DNA of 64,000 nt, taken from positions 248,001 through 312,000 of the forward strand of contig JAPNUX010000003.1 of the NCBI GenBank assembly GCA_026626905.1. The letters run 5' to 3'. Source of the DNA: Desulfurococcus sp. (GTDB taxonomy: Archaea > Thermoproteota > Thermoprotei_A > Sulfolobales > Desulfurococcaceae). A model generated the notes under the pieces. It was given only the letters and a program-made list of their open reading frames with translations, made no database searches and had not been told where the DNA came from. The translations under genes were made by a program, and so were the position numbers. Below, in pieces: positions 35,802 to 44,853 of the stretch. Position 1 is the stretch's first letter. Each line of letters opens with the position of its first letter.

Positions 35802-35943
35802 TATCTTCAAGTATATGGCGAAATACTATTCTCACAAGCTGAATGCAAGCGTAGAAGTCTTATGGGGGGATGAAGCAAGGATTAAGGGTATCCCAAGATA
35901 TGAGAGAGCACTGCCGTTAAAGCCGTCAATATATGTTATTTAA
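35791..35943 (+). CDS. leuS: Detached C-terminal segment of leucyl-tRNA synthetase (+1 frame)
   Basis: 50 codons in the +1 frame relative to the main leuS frame, overlapping its last 11 bases. The peptide begins VEYNIFKYMAKYYSHKL, continues EVLWGDEARIKGIPRYE and ends LPLKPSIYVI. It has no separate promoter or ribosome site; the GTG at 35791 is the first possible start. The clear LeuRS-tail character and ordinary codon use mean that it is, or recently was, translated as part of LeuRS. It could be produced by frameshifting, by reinitiation as a separate small subunit, or only exist because of a one-base error in this sequence. Confidence 0.8.
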   Translation: MEYNIFKYMAKYYSHKLNASVEVLWGDEARIKGIPRYERALPLKPSIYVI

Positions 35944-36001
35944 CCGGCTAGTATATTGTGGTGGGCTAGGATGAAGGGCTGGCTGCGTGCCGGCGGTCTC
36001 T

Positions 36002-36619
36002 ATGAGTGAGTACCATGTGGTAATACTACAGTATATAGTTCAATTGATCGCTATAATGAACCCCTTCTCAGCTATACCTACATTCATATCGCTGACAGAG
36101 GGTTTAGAGAAAGCTAGGAGAAGAGAGATAGTTAGGAAAGCCTACTATGCTGGACTAGTAATAGTAGTCTCCTTCACTCTAGTAGGACGCTACATCCTTG
36201 AAGCATTCAATATATCTATTGCAAGCCTCAGAGTTGGAGGAGGGATCATACTAATGGTTATAGCTCTAGACATGCTTGGAGATGAAGTACGAACCAAGAG
36301 GATGCATCCAGGGGATATCGCGGTTGTCCCGATTGCAACACCACTGATAGTCGGCCCGGGTACCATTACAACAATACTCCTCTTGACCTCGGCTGCAAAA
36401 AGCCCCATGGACATCCTAGTGATTCTAGCAGCAGGCTTTATAGCATGCTCTCTTACATTCCTCATTCTAGCTGTAAGCGACGAGTTAACGAAGCTGCTTA
36501 GTATGTCAACTGTGCGGGCGATGGGCCGGTTTATGGCTCTCATAATAGCGGGTGTTGCAGTTGAAATGATTGTTATGGGATTGTACACCTACTACGTTGA
36601 GCTATTTAAGGGCAGCTAG
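36002..36619 (+). CDS. MarC family (UPF0056) integral membrane protein
   Basis: 205 residues from ATG 36002 (GTG 35987 is an alternative with five more). Six predicted membrane helices. IMNPFSAIPTFISLT near the N-terminus and VVPIATPLIVGPGTITTILLL in the middle are the two defining motifs of MarC proteins, in which Asn-Pro and Gly-Pro-Gly repeats form symmetrical re-entrant elements. The family was once linked to multiple antibiotic resistance, but its transport role is not established. The stop overlaps that of the convergent CDF transporter by a few bases. Confidence 0.9.
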   Translation: MSEYHVVILQYIVQLIAIMNPFSAIPTFISLTEGLEKARRREIVRKAYYAGLVIVVSFTLVGRYILEAFNISIASLRVGGGIILMVIALDMLGDEVRTKRMHPGDIAVVPIATPLIVGPGTITTILLLTSAAKSPMDILVILAAGFIACSLTFLILAVSDELTKLLSMSTVRAMGRFMALIIAGVAVEMIVMGLYTYYVELFKGS

Positions 36620-37407
36620 CGTAGAGCATAGGTGTCAATGCATACATCGATTCCTTTAACTGCAAGCTCCTTCTTCAGTTCAGCTAGGCTCCCAGGGGAT
36701 GGTTTCCCCCTGGAGTCTATTACCATGTCTCCATGATACCTGCCTGGTACAATAGTTCTCAGCCTGAGTGATTTAACTGTAAAGCCCTTGGAGCCTGCTA
36801 TCTTAAGCACCTCCTCGTATACACTTAAGGGGGGAGCTACATCAGCCATGAGGGCTACTAATCTAACACCCTCCTCATAGATCTCGTAGAATATGTATGA
36901 TGTTAATAGTACTGCTCCACCATAGTCGATTAGATAACTGTAGAGGGTTCCTCCAAGACTAGCTATAATGCCTACAATACCTTCTAGTAGCTCGCTTGCA
37001 GTGAACACGCCGTACGCTCTCAGAGATGGAGAAGTCTTCCTGGAGTACACGACTGCTATACTGTAGAGGAGAGTGGCAGCAAGCGCTAGGTAGAATGAGC
37101 CAATGCCGACAGTATACTCCCTCACGTAGTATAAGCGTGCAACACCTATGCCGGCTACGAAACCATACGCTATAATTATTGGCAGAATACCCACGTACTC
37201 GAACCGCTCATGCCCGAAATGGTGGTCAGAGTCAGGTGGTATACTAGTAATCCTCCTGAACCATAATACTATGAGAAGCGAGATCATGTTAGCAATACTT
37301 GTTAAGGCGTCAACGAATAAAGTGTTACTACCGTAGAGTAAGCCGCCAGCGATCTTCAAGACTCCTCCTGCAAAACCTGTGACTATGATAAGCCACAGCA
37401 GGTTCAT
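36616..37407 (-). CDS. Cation diffusion facilitator transporter with altered metal site
   Basis: 263 residues, five or six membrane helices and a short C-terminal cytoplasmic domain, typical of CDF metal/proton antiporters. The loop DSDHHFGHERFEY corresponds to the DxxHxFGHxKxE zinc-loop motif. The transport site of zinc members needs D-x-x-x-D in helix 2 and H-x-x-x-D in helix 5. Here helix 2 reads VDALTS (second Asp replaced by Ser) and helix 5 reads FTASELLEG (His replaced by Phe, Asp by Glu). The substrate may therefore differ from zinc, or the protein may be a weak transporter. Alignment was by eye. Convergent with marC. Confidence 0.82.
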   Translation of the reverse strand: MNLLWLIIVTGFAGGVLKIAGGLLYGSNTLFVDALTSIANMISLLIVLWFRRITSIPPDSDHHFGHERFEYVGILPIIIAYGFVAGIGVARLYYVREYTVGIGSFYLALAATLLYSIAVVYSRKTSPSLRAYGVFTASELLEGIVGIIASLGGTLYSYLIDYGGAVLLTSYIFYEIYEEGVRLVALMADVAPPLSVYEEVLKIAGSKGFTVKSLRLRTIVPGRYHGDMVIDSRGKPSPGSLAELKKELAVKGIDVCIDTYALR

Positions 37408-37530
37408 TCCACAGCACCCTAGTTCAAGCCACGAAGTCTACTAGTGCTACAGCCACCTAAAAGCCTATCGTGGCAACCTTACTTTTATTAACCCTGCGAT
37501 CCCCTAGTCATATAACGGTGGTGTAGTGTC

Positions 37531-37764
37531 ATGTATAGAGTGAAGATCGAGCCTAGAGAGAACTGTATAGGAGACATGGTGTGCGTCTCAATATGCCCCG
37601 ACGTATTCGAGATGAATGCAGATGACGGTAAAAGCCAGATCGTAGAGAAGTATAGAGATAAAGGCAACATAGCTGTCGGCATAATACCAGACGACCTAGC
37701 CCAGTGCGCTCAGGATGCAGCTAACGCATGCCCGGTTCAAATAATCCATGTTGAGAAAGTGTAA
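37531..37764 (+). CDS. fdx: [4Fe-4S] ferredoxin, Pyrococcus type with Asp ligand
   Basis: 77 residues. CIGDMVCVSICPDVFEM matches Pyrococcus furiosus ferredoxin, in which one cluster ligand is Asp: C13, D16, C19 here, with the fourth Cys in NACPVQII. C23 and the Cys in QCAQDA would form the extra disulfide known from that protein. It is a small soluble electron carrier, the likely acceptor for the aldehyde:ferredoxin oxidoreductase at 2.8 kb. GGTGGTG precedes the ATG, and a CTTTTATTAA box lies about 45 bases upstream. It stands alone between divergent or unrelated genes. Confidence 0.95.
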   Translation: MYRVKIEPRENCIGDMVCVSICPDVFEMNADDGKSQIVEKYRDKGNIAVGIIPDDLAQCAQDAANACPVQIIHVEKV

Positions 37765-37811
37765 TCTTTATTCCTCTACTACTTTTTATTCCATCTAGTA
37801 GGTGGCTCGTG

Positions 37812-39047
37812 TTGAGTGAATCCTCAATTCTAGAGGTTACTAGAAGGATACTCACAGGTAGTATTGAATACTCTACTGTGCTAGGAGACGCCTACGAGGA
37901 TATCGTTGACTTCTATAGGGAGGTGCTCTCCGAGTATGGTATTCACGTGACAATCCATAGAGTTCCAGAGGAGTACGCTAGGCGTGTTCTCCCAGAGGAC
38001 TTCAAGCCCGAGAAACCCAGGTTTATACTACTAGCGAGAATTGGTAGTGGTGAGAGAGTACTCCAATTCAACGGGCACTATGATGTAGTCTCTCCAGGTG
38101 AAGGCTGGGAGACACCACCGTTTAAACCGGTTGTCAGGTACGACTTAGTGTATGGGCGCGGCTCCACAGACATGAAGGGGGGTATAGCAGCTGTTCTCTC
38201 AGCTATGATAAGGCTCACACAGGGGAGAGAGCCTAATGTAATCGTGGAGGCAGCTATAGTCCCCGATGAGGAAATCGGAGGTAAAACTGGAACAGGCTAC
38301 CTAGTTAACGAGCTGGGGAGTAGACCCGACTACGTTGTGATAGCTGAGCCTTCAGGACTAGATAATATTTACATCGGCCACAGAGGTGTTTTATGGGGTA
38401 TAGTGAAGGTTTACGGTGTTCAAGCTCATGGCTCAACCCCCTGGCTAGGAGATAATGCATTCGAGAAGATGCTGGTGTTCGCAAGAGTGTTCCTTGATAG
38501 GTATAAGGAGGCTATAGCATCCAGGAAGAGTAGTTATACGTACGAGGATGAGAGGGCATCCTATCCAACAATAACGCCAGGCGGTGTTCTCATTGCTCCC
38601 GGCTCAATAAACATAGTGCCTGGGGTAGTAGGCTTCAGTATTGATAGAAGACTCATAGTTGAAGAAAGCATTGAAAGTGTTGCCAGGGAGATCGAGGGGA
38701 TGATCGAGGATGTTGGGAGAGAGCTTGGAGTTAAAGCCTCCTTTACGCTTGTTGAAGCCTCTCCTCCAGCAGTTACCCCGCCTGAACACGAGTATACTCG
38801 TCTTCTCAGCAGGGTTATTGAAGACAGGATTAAAGTAGAGCCTAAGAGGACGGTGTGTGTTGGGGGATTAGACTTAAGATATTATACTGTGAAAGGCATA
38901 CCAGCCGTAGCCTACGGGCCGGGTGAAGTAGGCTTAGCTCACAAGCCTAATGAATACGTAAGGCTAAGCCATGTTGTAAAGGCTAGTGAAGTCTACGAGG
39001 AGTTTGTAAGAGAGTTTGAGAAGACAGCATTGGCTAGAGAGCAGTAA
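37812..39047 (+). CDS. M20 family metallopeptidase (ArgE/DapE/ACY1-like)
   Basis: 411 residues from TTG 37812, 6 bases after GGTGG (GTG 37809 also possible). The metal site is visible as NGHYDVVSPG, GRGSTDMKGG and VPDEEIGG, with the late His in GLAHKPNEY. A central dimerisation domain begins at IGHRGVLWGIVKVYG. M20 enzymes remove acyl or amino-acid groups from amino-acid derivatives or dipeptides. The annotation 'acetylornithine deacetylase' or 'succinyl-diaminopimelate desuccinylase' is common but cannot be supported here, as no biosynthetic neighbours exist. Confidence 0.9.
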   Translation: MSESSILEVTRRILTGSIEYSTVLGDAYEDIVDFYREVLSEYGIHVTIHRVPEEYARRVLPEDFKPEKPRFILLARIGSGERVLQFNGHYDVVSPGEGWETPPFKPVVRYDLVYGRGSTDMKGGIAAVLSAMIRLTQGREPNVIVEAAIVPDEEIGGKTGTGYLVNELGSRPDYVVIAEPSGLDNIYIGHRGVLWGIVKVYGVQAHGSTPWLGDNAFEKMLVFARVFLDRYKEAIASRKSSYTYEDERASYPTITPGGVLIAPGSINIVPGVVGFSIDRRLIVEESIESVAREIEGMIEDVGRELGVKASFTLVEASPPAVTPPEHEYTRLLSRVIEDRIKVEPKRTVCVGGLDLRYYTVKGIPAVAYGPGEVGLAHKPNEYVRLSHVVKASEVYEEFVREFEKTALAREQ

Positions 39048-39146
39048 CATAGTACAGCTAGAGGAGAGTAAGCTCGTAAGCACGTCTTAAATGAGAATCG
39101 TAGTTAAATCCTGCTGTAATCATGGATTTAACCGGGTTGATTTGAG

Positions 39147-40655
39147 GTGTCAAAGAGGATTTTAATAGCTAGTCGAGGCGATATCGCTGTAAGGATAGCT
39201 AGAGTGCTGTTAGAGAAAGGGTATCAGCCGCTGGGAGTTTACACAGAGCATGATAAGGAGAGCCCTCATAGAAGACTTGTTGTCGAGGAGGCTAGAGTAT
39301 CCAGTTACACTGACCCTAAGGAGATAGTAGAGGTAGCTTTAAAGCTGGGTGCTGACGCCGTCCACCCCGGCTATGGTTCTTCAAGCAGGAGCTTAGAGCT
39401 CCAGTTGGAGGTTGCCCGGAAGGGCCTGGTCTTCATAGCACCTCCTGCCAGCATAGTAGAGTTCACCCGGGATAAGCCGGCGGTGAAAATGCTTGCGGAG
39501 AAGATTGGTGTGCCAACGCTACCTTGGACTATGATCAGCGATGAAACTGATCTCAGGGAGTTCGCTAGAGTCTATGGTTACCCATTGATTGTTAAGCCAG
39601 CTAAAGGCAGCTGGGGGAGAGGATTAAGGATTCTATGGAGTGAAAACGATGTAGATGACTTGAAAACAGTAGTGAAGAATGCTGGGAGACTCTTCGGGGA
39701 TACAAGAGTCTACGTGGAGCCCTTTATCGCTAGCGCAAAGCACATAGAGGTACAGTTGATAGGGGATGGGGAGAGAGTCATACACTTGTTTGAGAGGGAA
39801 TGCAGTTTACAAGACGACTACTTGAAGATCCTTGCGGAGGCACCTTCTAAAGCTGTGACAGGTGAGTTGAGAAGTAAGCTAGTGAACTATGCTACAATTC
39901 TAGGTGACGCGCTCAGGTTGAAGGATGTAGTCACCGTTGAATTCCTCTACGATACTAGAAACAGCAACATCTACTTGTTAGAGGTGAATCCAGGCTTAAC
40001 TCCCGAGCACTTGGCAACAGAGATTGCAACAGGCGTGAACATTATCGAGAAGCAGGTAGAGGTAGCTTTATACTCCGCGCTTAAGTTGAAGCAGGAGAAC
40101 GTAGAACTAAAGGAGTGGGTGCTGGAAGCCGTAGTCTTCAATAAAAAGCTCTCCGGGGACGGTGCGAGTGCAGGCTTAATAGAATACTACGAGGAACCCG
40201 GGGGTCCAGGCATATCTGTGGACCCGGGTATAGCCCCCGGCGTGAAGGTGAGCAGCGAGTATACTCTTCTAGCTAAGATAGCTGCATGGGGGAGTGATAG
40301 AGCTACAGCTATGAATAGATTAAGGAGAGCTATTAGTGAGATAAGCGTGGGAGGCGTTGAAACTAACATACCTCTACTCAAAGAGGTACTCAGCCTCAAG
40401 GAGGTTGAAGATGGCGCCTACACCATCAGGTTGCTTGATGAGAAGAAGAATACTATATCATCCAATATAAGGAGTAAAATGCTGCTACACTCCATTGCCG
40501 CAGTAGCACTCGTAGAGTACGGGGATAAAGCTGCTAGGGAAGTCTTCACTAGAAACCAGAAGCACCCAGAGAGTTTAGCTGCAGAGGCTTCCAGGATAAA
40601 GAGGAGCGCGTGGTTCTACTACATTAGGTTAAGGGAGAGGATGAGGAGGCATTAA
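39147..40655 (+). CDS. Biotin-carboxylase-like ATP-grasp protein lacking key active-site residues
   Basis: 502 residues that align over their length with biotin carboxylase (AccC). MSKRILIASRGDIAVRIAR is the N-terminal domain, KPAKGSWGRGLRI the ATP-grasp glycine loop, KHIEVQLIGDGE and VEFLYD/LLEVNPG the Mg-binding acids, and YYEEPGGPGISVDPG the C-terminal domain. By eye against E. coli AccC, the equivalents of K238, E276, E288, N290 and E296 remain, but H236 is Tyr, R292 is Gly (NPGLTPEH) and R338 is Val. HPGYG lacks the following Glu. ATP binding looks intact while bicarbonate/biotin chemistry looks lost. No biotin carrier or carboxyltransferase gene is near. Function unknown. Confidence 0.8.
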   Translation: MSKRILIASRGDIAVRIARVLLEKGYQPLGVYTEHDKESPHRRLVVEEARVSSYTDPKEIVEVALKLGADAVHPGYGSSSRSLELQLEVARKGLVFIAPPASIVEFTRDKPAVKMLAEKIGVPTLPWTMISDETDLREFARVYGYPLIVKPAKGSWGRGLRILWSENDVDDLKTVVKNAGRLFGDTRVYVEPFIASAKHIEVQLIGDGERVIHLFERECSLQDDYLKILAEAPSKAVTGELRSKLVNYATILGDALRLKDVVTVEFLYDTRNSNIYLLEVNPGLTPEHLATEIATGVNIIEKQVEVALYSALKLKQENVELKEWVLEAVVFNKKLSGDGASAGLIEYYEEPGGPGISVDPGIAPGVKVSSEYTLLAKIAAWGSDRATAMNRLRRAISEISVGGVETNIPLLKEVLSLKEVEDGAYTIRLLDEKKNTISSNIRSKMLLHSIAAVALVEYGDKAAREVFTRNQKHPESLAAEASRIKRSAWFYYIRLRERMRRH

Positions 40656-40925
40656 TCTTACTCCACCATTAACACCACGATAGCAGGCGGGAGTGGAATC
40701 TCTCTACAAGCACACCTCAACAGACCTTAAATTTTTCTTCGAGAAGCCCGAGAACATTGCGTGGTTGTTTAAATCCAGAAATTCTACTCTAATGATTTAA
40801 TCTTAGGCTGTAAGTGGGCATGTAGTATCCATGTGATCATAGCTTACTTACCCGCCTATAATAAAGTTTTTTAGGGATTCAACTACATCAAGCTTCCTTG
40901 ACGTAGTATAAAGGTGGTTAGTTGG
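40656..40925. other. 270-bp intergenic region upstream of PEP synthase
   Basis: No ORF of note. It holds several A/T-rich elements (GTTTAAATCC, GATTTAATC and ATAAAGTTTTTTAG) that may be promoter or terminator signals, and AAGGTGG at 40911-40917, the ribosome site of ppsA. The long leader could hold regulation, but I see no recognisable structure. Confidence 0.4.
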
Positions 40926-43418
40926 ATGAGTAAGGAAACCAGGTTCGTTCTATGGCTGGATGAAGTTAGAAAGGAGGATGTACCGTTAGTAGGAGGGAAG
41001 AACGCGAATCTCGGAGAAATGATAAATGCCGGTATACCAGTTCCGCCAGGCTTCGCTGTAACAGCTTATGCATTCAAGTACTTCCTTGAGAAAACAGGTA
41101 TCGGTGAGAAGATATTCAGCATGCTCAGGAATCTTGATGTAAATAATACTAGAGAGTTAGAGGAGACGACTGCCAAGATCAGAGAGATGATATTGAATCA
41201 GCCAATGCCACCCGAGGTTGAAGAGGAAATTAAAGCGTACTACCTGGAGCTGGCTAGAAGGCTAGGGATGGATCCAAGAAACCTTAGAGTTGCAGTTAGA
41301 AGTAGTGCTACAGCAGAGGATATGCCTGAAGCCAGCTTCGCTGGACAGCAGGAAACCTACCTCAACGTGTACGGTGCTGATAACGTAGTGAACTATGTTA
41401 AGAGATGCTGGGCCAGCCTCTACACTGCTAGAGCTACATTCTACCGTGTCGCCCAGGGGATACCCCATGAGAGAACCCTCATGAGTGTTACAGTTCAGAA
41501 GATGGTTAACAGTAAGGCTGCTGGCGTAATGTTCACTCTACACCCGGTTACAGGCGATGAAAGCGTTGTAGTAATAGAAGGTAGCTGGGGTCTAGGCGAA
41601 TCAGTTGTAGGCGGGAAAGTTACACCAGACGAGTTCGTTGTATCCAAGGATACCCTCAGCATAGTTGAGAAGCGTATTAACAAGAAAACATTCATGATAA
41701 CATTCGATCCATCTCTAGGCAGGAACGTGCATCTAACATGGAGCGATGAGAAGGGTACCTGGGTATCGGAGGAGGGCGAGAAAGTCAACCCGCCGCTTGC
41801 TAAGATAGCCAGGCCTGAGGAGCCAGCTCTAACCGAGGAGGAGGTTAGAAAACTAGCTGAACTCTCAATGTTGATCTTCAAGCATTACGGCAGGCACATG
41901 GATATAGAGTGGGCTATAGACTCTGATCTACCATTCCCGCAGAACGTATTCATCGTTCAGGCTAGGCCTGAAACCGTATGGAGTGTTAAGAAGGCCAGGG
42001 AAGTCGAGAAGCCTGTTGAAGTTAAGGGTAGAACTGTTAAGCTGGCTGAAGCTAGAGTACTAGTGAAGGGTCTACCAGCTTCACCAGGAATAGGTGCTGG
42101 TATAGCGAAAGTGATACTAGACCCTAAGAGCAAGGAAGCCATGGAGTTCAAGGAAGGCGAGATACTGATAACCAGGATGACAGACCCTGACTGGGTTCCA
42201 TTAATGAAGAAGGCTAGAGCTATAGTGACAGATGAAGGTGGTATGACAAGCCATGCTGCAATAGTAAGCCGTGAGCTCGGTATACCAGCAGTAGTAGGCA
42301 CTGGTAGTGCTACAAAAACCATTCCATCAGGCATCGAGGTAACCGTGGATGGAGGTAGAGGTGTAGTATACGAGGGCATAGTAGAGGAGCTAGCTAAGCC
42401 TAAGACTGAGGCTCCAGCTACTGGTGTTGTAGCAGCTGTCGGCATAAGCCCCGAGCAATTACTCCCACTATACCCTGTTACAGCCACGAAGATCTATATG
42501 AATCTAGGTGAACCCGACGCCATTGAGAAATACAAGGATCTCCCCTTCGATGGCATAGGGTTAATGAGAATAGAATTCATATTCACCGACTGGGTGCAGT
42601 ATCATCCATTATACCTGATAGAGATAGGAAAACCTGAAATAGTAGTCAACAAGCTCGCTGAAGGCATAGCCAAGGTTGCACAGGCAATCTACCCGAGACC
42701 GGTAGTGGTGAGATTCAGTGACTTCAAGACTAACGAGTACCGTGGCTTGAAGGGAGGCGAGAAGTACGAGCCTGATGAGAGAAACCCAATTATAGGCTGG
42801 AGAGGAGTCAGCAGGTACATTCATCCCAAGTACGAGCCCGGCTTCAGGCTCGAGGTTAGAGCTATAAAGAAAGTTAGAGAGGAGATGGGGTTAACTAACG
42901 TATGGGTAATGTTCCCATTCGTGAGAACCACATGGGAGCTGGAGAGAGCTATAGCGATAATGGAGGAGGAAGGCCTCAAGAGAAGCAAGGACTTCAAGGT
43001 ATGGGCGATGGCTGAAGTTCCAAGCATAGCCTTACTCGCCGACAAGTTCGCTGAGTATGTTGATGGATTCAGCATAGGCAGCAATGATCTAACACAGTTA
43101 GTATTAGGTGCCGATAGAGACAGCAATATACTAGCTGAAATGGGCTACTTTGATGAGAGGGATCCAGCTGTACTGGAAGCAATAAGACTAATAATTGAGA
43201 AAGCCCACAGTAAGGGTGCTACTGTAAGTATCTGTGGGCAAGCTCCCAGCGTCTACCCCGAGATAGTTGAATTCCTTGTAAGACTAGGCATTGACAGCAT
43301 AAGCGTTAACCCTGACGCTGTTGTAGCAACAAGGAGGCTTGTCGCCAGCATAGAGAGAAAGATAATGCTTGAGAGACTAGAGAAAATCATAGATAAACTC
43401 AAGAATCTAGAATACTAG
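40926..43418 (+). CDS. ppsA: Phosphoenolpyruvate synthase (pyruvate, water dikinase)
   Basis: 830 residues from ATG 40926 (AAGGTGG lies 8 bases upstream; GTG 40914 overlaps it). Domains: ATP-grasp nucleotide-binding ([27 protein letters not shown]), the swivelling phosphohistidine domain with [15 protein letters not shown] (His about 443), and the PEP/pyruvate-binding barrel with [15 protein letters not shown] and SICGQ. It makes PEP from pyruvate and ATP for gluconeogenesis; in some hyperthermophilic archaea it may run the reverse way in glycolysis. The gene is monocistronic, with a T-rich stretch right after the stop. Neighbouring cDPG-synthetase-like gene also concerns three-carbon phosphates. 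Confidence 0.97.
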   Translation: MSKETRFVLWLDEVRKEDVPLVGGKNANLGEMINAGIPVPPGFAVTAYAFKYFLEKTGIGEKIFSMLRNLDVNNTRELEETTAKIREMILNQPMPPEVEEEIKAYYLELARRLGMDPRNLRVAVRSSATAEDMPEASFAGQQETYLNVYGADNVVNYVKRCWASLYTARATFYRVAQGIPHERTLMSVTVQKMVNSKAAGVMFTLHPVTGDESVVVIEGSWGLGESVVGGKVTPDEFVVSKDTLSIVEKRINKKTFMITFDPSLGRNVHLTWSDEKGTWVSEEGEKVNPPLAKIARPEEPALTEEEVRKLAELSMLIFKHYGRHMDIEWAIDSDLPFPQNVFIVQARPETVWSVKKAREVEKPVEVKGRTVKLAEARVLVKGLPASPGIGAGIAKVILDPKSKEAMEFKEGEILITRMTDPDWVPLMKKARAIVTDEGGMTSHAAIVSRELGIPAVVGTGSATKTIPSGIEVTVDGGRGVVYEGIVEELAKPKTEAPATGVVAAVGISPEQLLPLYPVTATKIYMNLGEPDAIEKYKDLPFDGIGLMRIEFIFTDWVQYHPLYLIEIGKPEIVVNKLAEGIAKVAQAIYPRPVVVRFSDFKTNEYRGLKGGEKYEPDERNPIIGWRGVSRYIHPKYEPGFRLEVRAIKKVREEMGLTNVWVMFPFVRTTWELERAIAIMEEEGLKRSKDFKVWAMAEVPSIALLADKFAEYVDGFSIGSNDLTQLVLGADRDSNILAEMGYFDERDPAVLEAIRLIIEKAHSKGATVSICGQAPSVYPEIVEFLVRLGIDSISVNPDAVVATRRLVASIERKIMLERLEKIIDKLKNLEY

Positions 43419-43419
43419 C

Positions 43420-43430
43420 TTTTTCCTCCA
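43420..43430 (+). terminator. T-rich stretch after ppsA
   Basis: CTTTTTCC directly after the ppsA stop. T-rich runs are the usual archaeal termination signal; there is no hairpin. Confidence 0.4.
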
Positions 43431-43507
43431 CTACTAATCTCTAATTCTCCTGTTGCAATCCAACCTGTTTATTAACGCTGGCTTCTCATAGTAGTAACGG
43501 TGTCCAC

Positions 43508-44839
43508 ATGCCTAGAAAGATAGTTATTCTAGGTGCTGGTGGAAGAGACTTCCACAACTTCAATGTATTCTACAGAGATAACCCAGATTACAGGGTGGTA
43601 GCATTCCTTCAAACCCAGATACCAGGTATCTCGGGTAGACGTTACCCTCCTTCTCTAGCCGGCTCGCTATACCCTGATGGAATACCCATCCTAAGCTTAG
43701 ATTACCTCGAGGATGCCGCGAGAAGCCGTGGTGTTGAAGAAGCTGTACTAGCCTTCAGCGATCTAACATACGATGAGCTAGGGGGAATTCTCTCACGCGT
43801 GCTATCACTAGGATTAAGCTTCAGGATCCATGGCCCCATGGATACAATGCTCGAGAGCATTAAGCCTGTAATAGCTGTAACAGGTGTTAAAACAGGTGCT
43901 GGCAAGAGCACTGTTTCAAGAGAGATCGCATTAGAGTTAAGGAGGAGAGGGCTTCGAGTCGGTATTGTGAGACACCCAATGTCGTATGGGGACCTGGAGA
44001 AGTCAGCTGTCCAGGGATTCCATAGCTTCGAAGACCTGGATAAATACGAGGCTACAGTAGAGGAGCGGGAGGAGTACGAGCACTACTTGAAGCTAGGGTT
44101 CTCGGTTTACGCTGGAGTCGACTACGGGAGGATACTCAGGCTCGTGGAATCCGAGAATGATGTAATACTATGGGATGGAGGCAACAACGACTTCCCGTTC
44201 TACAAGCCTGACTTCATGATAGTAGTTGCAGACGCTATGAGACCTGGTGTAGAAGTATCATCCTTCCCAGGTGAAGTAAACCTCAGGATGAGTAATGCTG
44301 TAATAATAAACAAGGTTGACCAGGCTAAACCAGGTGCAGTCGCGAAAATCAAGGAGAACATCCGCTCGAGGAATCCAAGCGCAGATGTAAGTCTCGCCGA
44401 GAGCATTGTTGTAGTAGATAATCCTAAACTCATAGAAGGTAAGAAGGTTCTAGTTGTAGAGGACTCGCCCACCATAACGCATGGAGGAGCCCCCTATGCA
44501 GCTGGATATGTCGCGGCACTGAAGTACGGGGCTCAACCAGTTGACCCGAGGAGCTTTGCTACAAGCTTCTTTAAGAACATATACGAGGCCTACCCGCATA
44601 TAGGCCCAGTACTCCCGAGCACAGGGTATCGTCCTGAGCAGTTGAAAGAACTCGAGGAGACTATTAGAAGAGCACCTGTCGATGCAGTCGTCCTAGGGAC
44701 ACCCTCAGATATCACTAGGCTGATAAGAATAGATAAGCCGGTTGTCAGAGTTGGCTTCGAGCTGAGAATAGTAGAGGGGCCATCTATAGGAGACTACATT
44801 GAAATGTTCCTTGAGAAGGCTAGGAGAAAAATATCCTAG
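43508..44839 (+). CDS. COG2403 P-loop protein, cyclic 2,3-diphosphoglycerate synthetase family
   Basis: 443 residues. Residues 1-120 form a Rossmann-like domain (IVILGAGGRDFHNFN). A P-loop GVKTGAGKST follows near 125-135, then LWDGGNNDFPF and VIINKVDQA, which resemble SIMIBI-class GTPase/ATPase motifs. The family includes the methanogen cyclic 2,3-bisphosphoglycerate synthetase, which makes a thermoprotectant solute; many crenarchaeal members are annotated only as predicted GTPases. The adjacent PEP synthase makes a three-carbon role plausible, but the actual product cannot be told from sequence. ATG start; T-rich separation from ppsA suggests its own promoter. Confidence 0.8.
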   Translation: MPRKIVILGAGGRDFHNFNVFYRDNPDYRVVAFLQTQIPGISGRRYPPSLAGSLYPDGIPILSLDYLEDAARSRGVEEAVLAFSDLTYDELGGILSRVLSLGLSFRIHGPMDTMLESIKPVIAVTGVKTGAGKSTVSREIALELRRRGLRVGIVRHPMSYGDLEKSAVQGFHSFEDLDKYEATVEEREEYEHYLKLGFSVYAGVDYGRILRLVESENDVILWDGGNNDFPFYKPDFMIVVADAMRPGVEVSSFPGEVNLRMSNAVIINKVDQAKPGAVAKIKENIRSRNPSADVSLAESIVVVDNPKLIEGKKVLVVEDSPTITHGGAPYAAGYVAALKYGAQPVDPRSFATSFFKNIYEAYPHIGPVLPSTGYRPEQLKELEETIRRAPVDAVVLGTPSDITRLIRIDKPVVRVGFELRIVEGPSIGDYIEMFLEKARRKIS

Positions 44840-44853
44840 ATGAATCCTCTACT

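Noticed and set aside
41957-42487. 176-codon minus-strand frame inside ppsA
   Set aside because: Composition is Ser/Thr/Pro-rich shadow coding, and ppsA is unmistakable on the other strand.
43449-43464. GTTGCAATCC-like element after ppsA resembling part of an archaeal CRISPR repeat
   Set aside because: Single copy, no neighbouring repeat.
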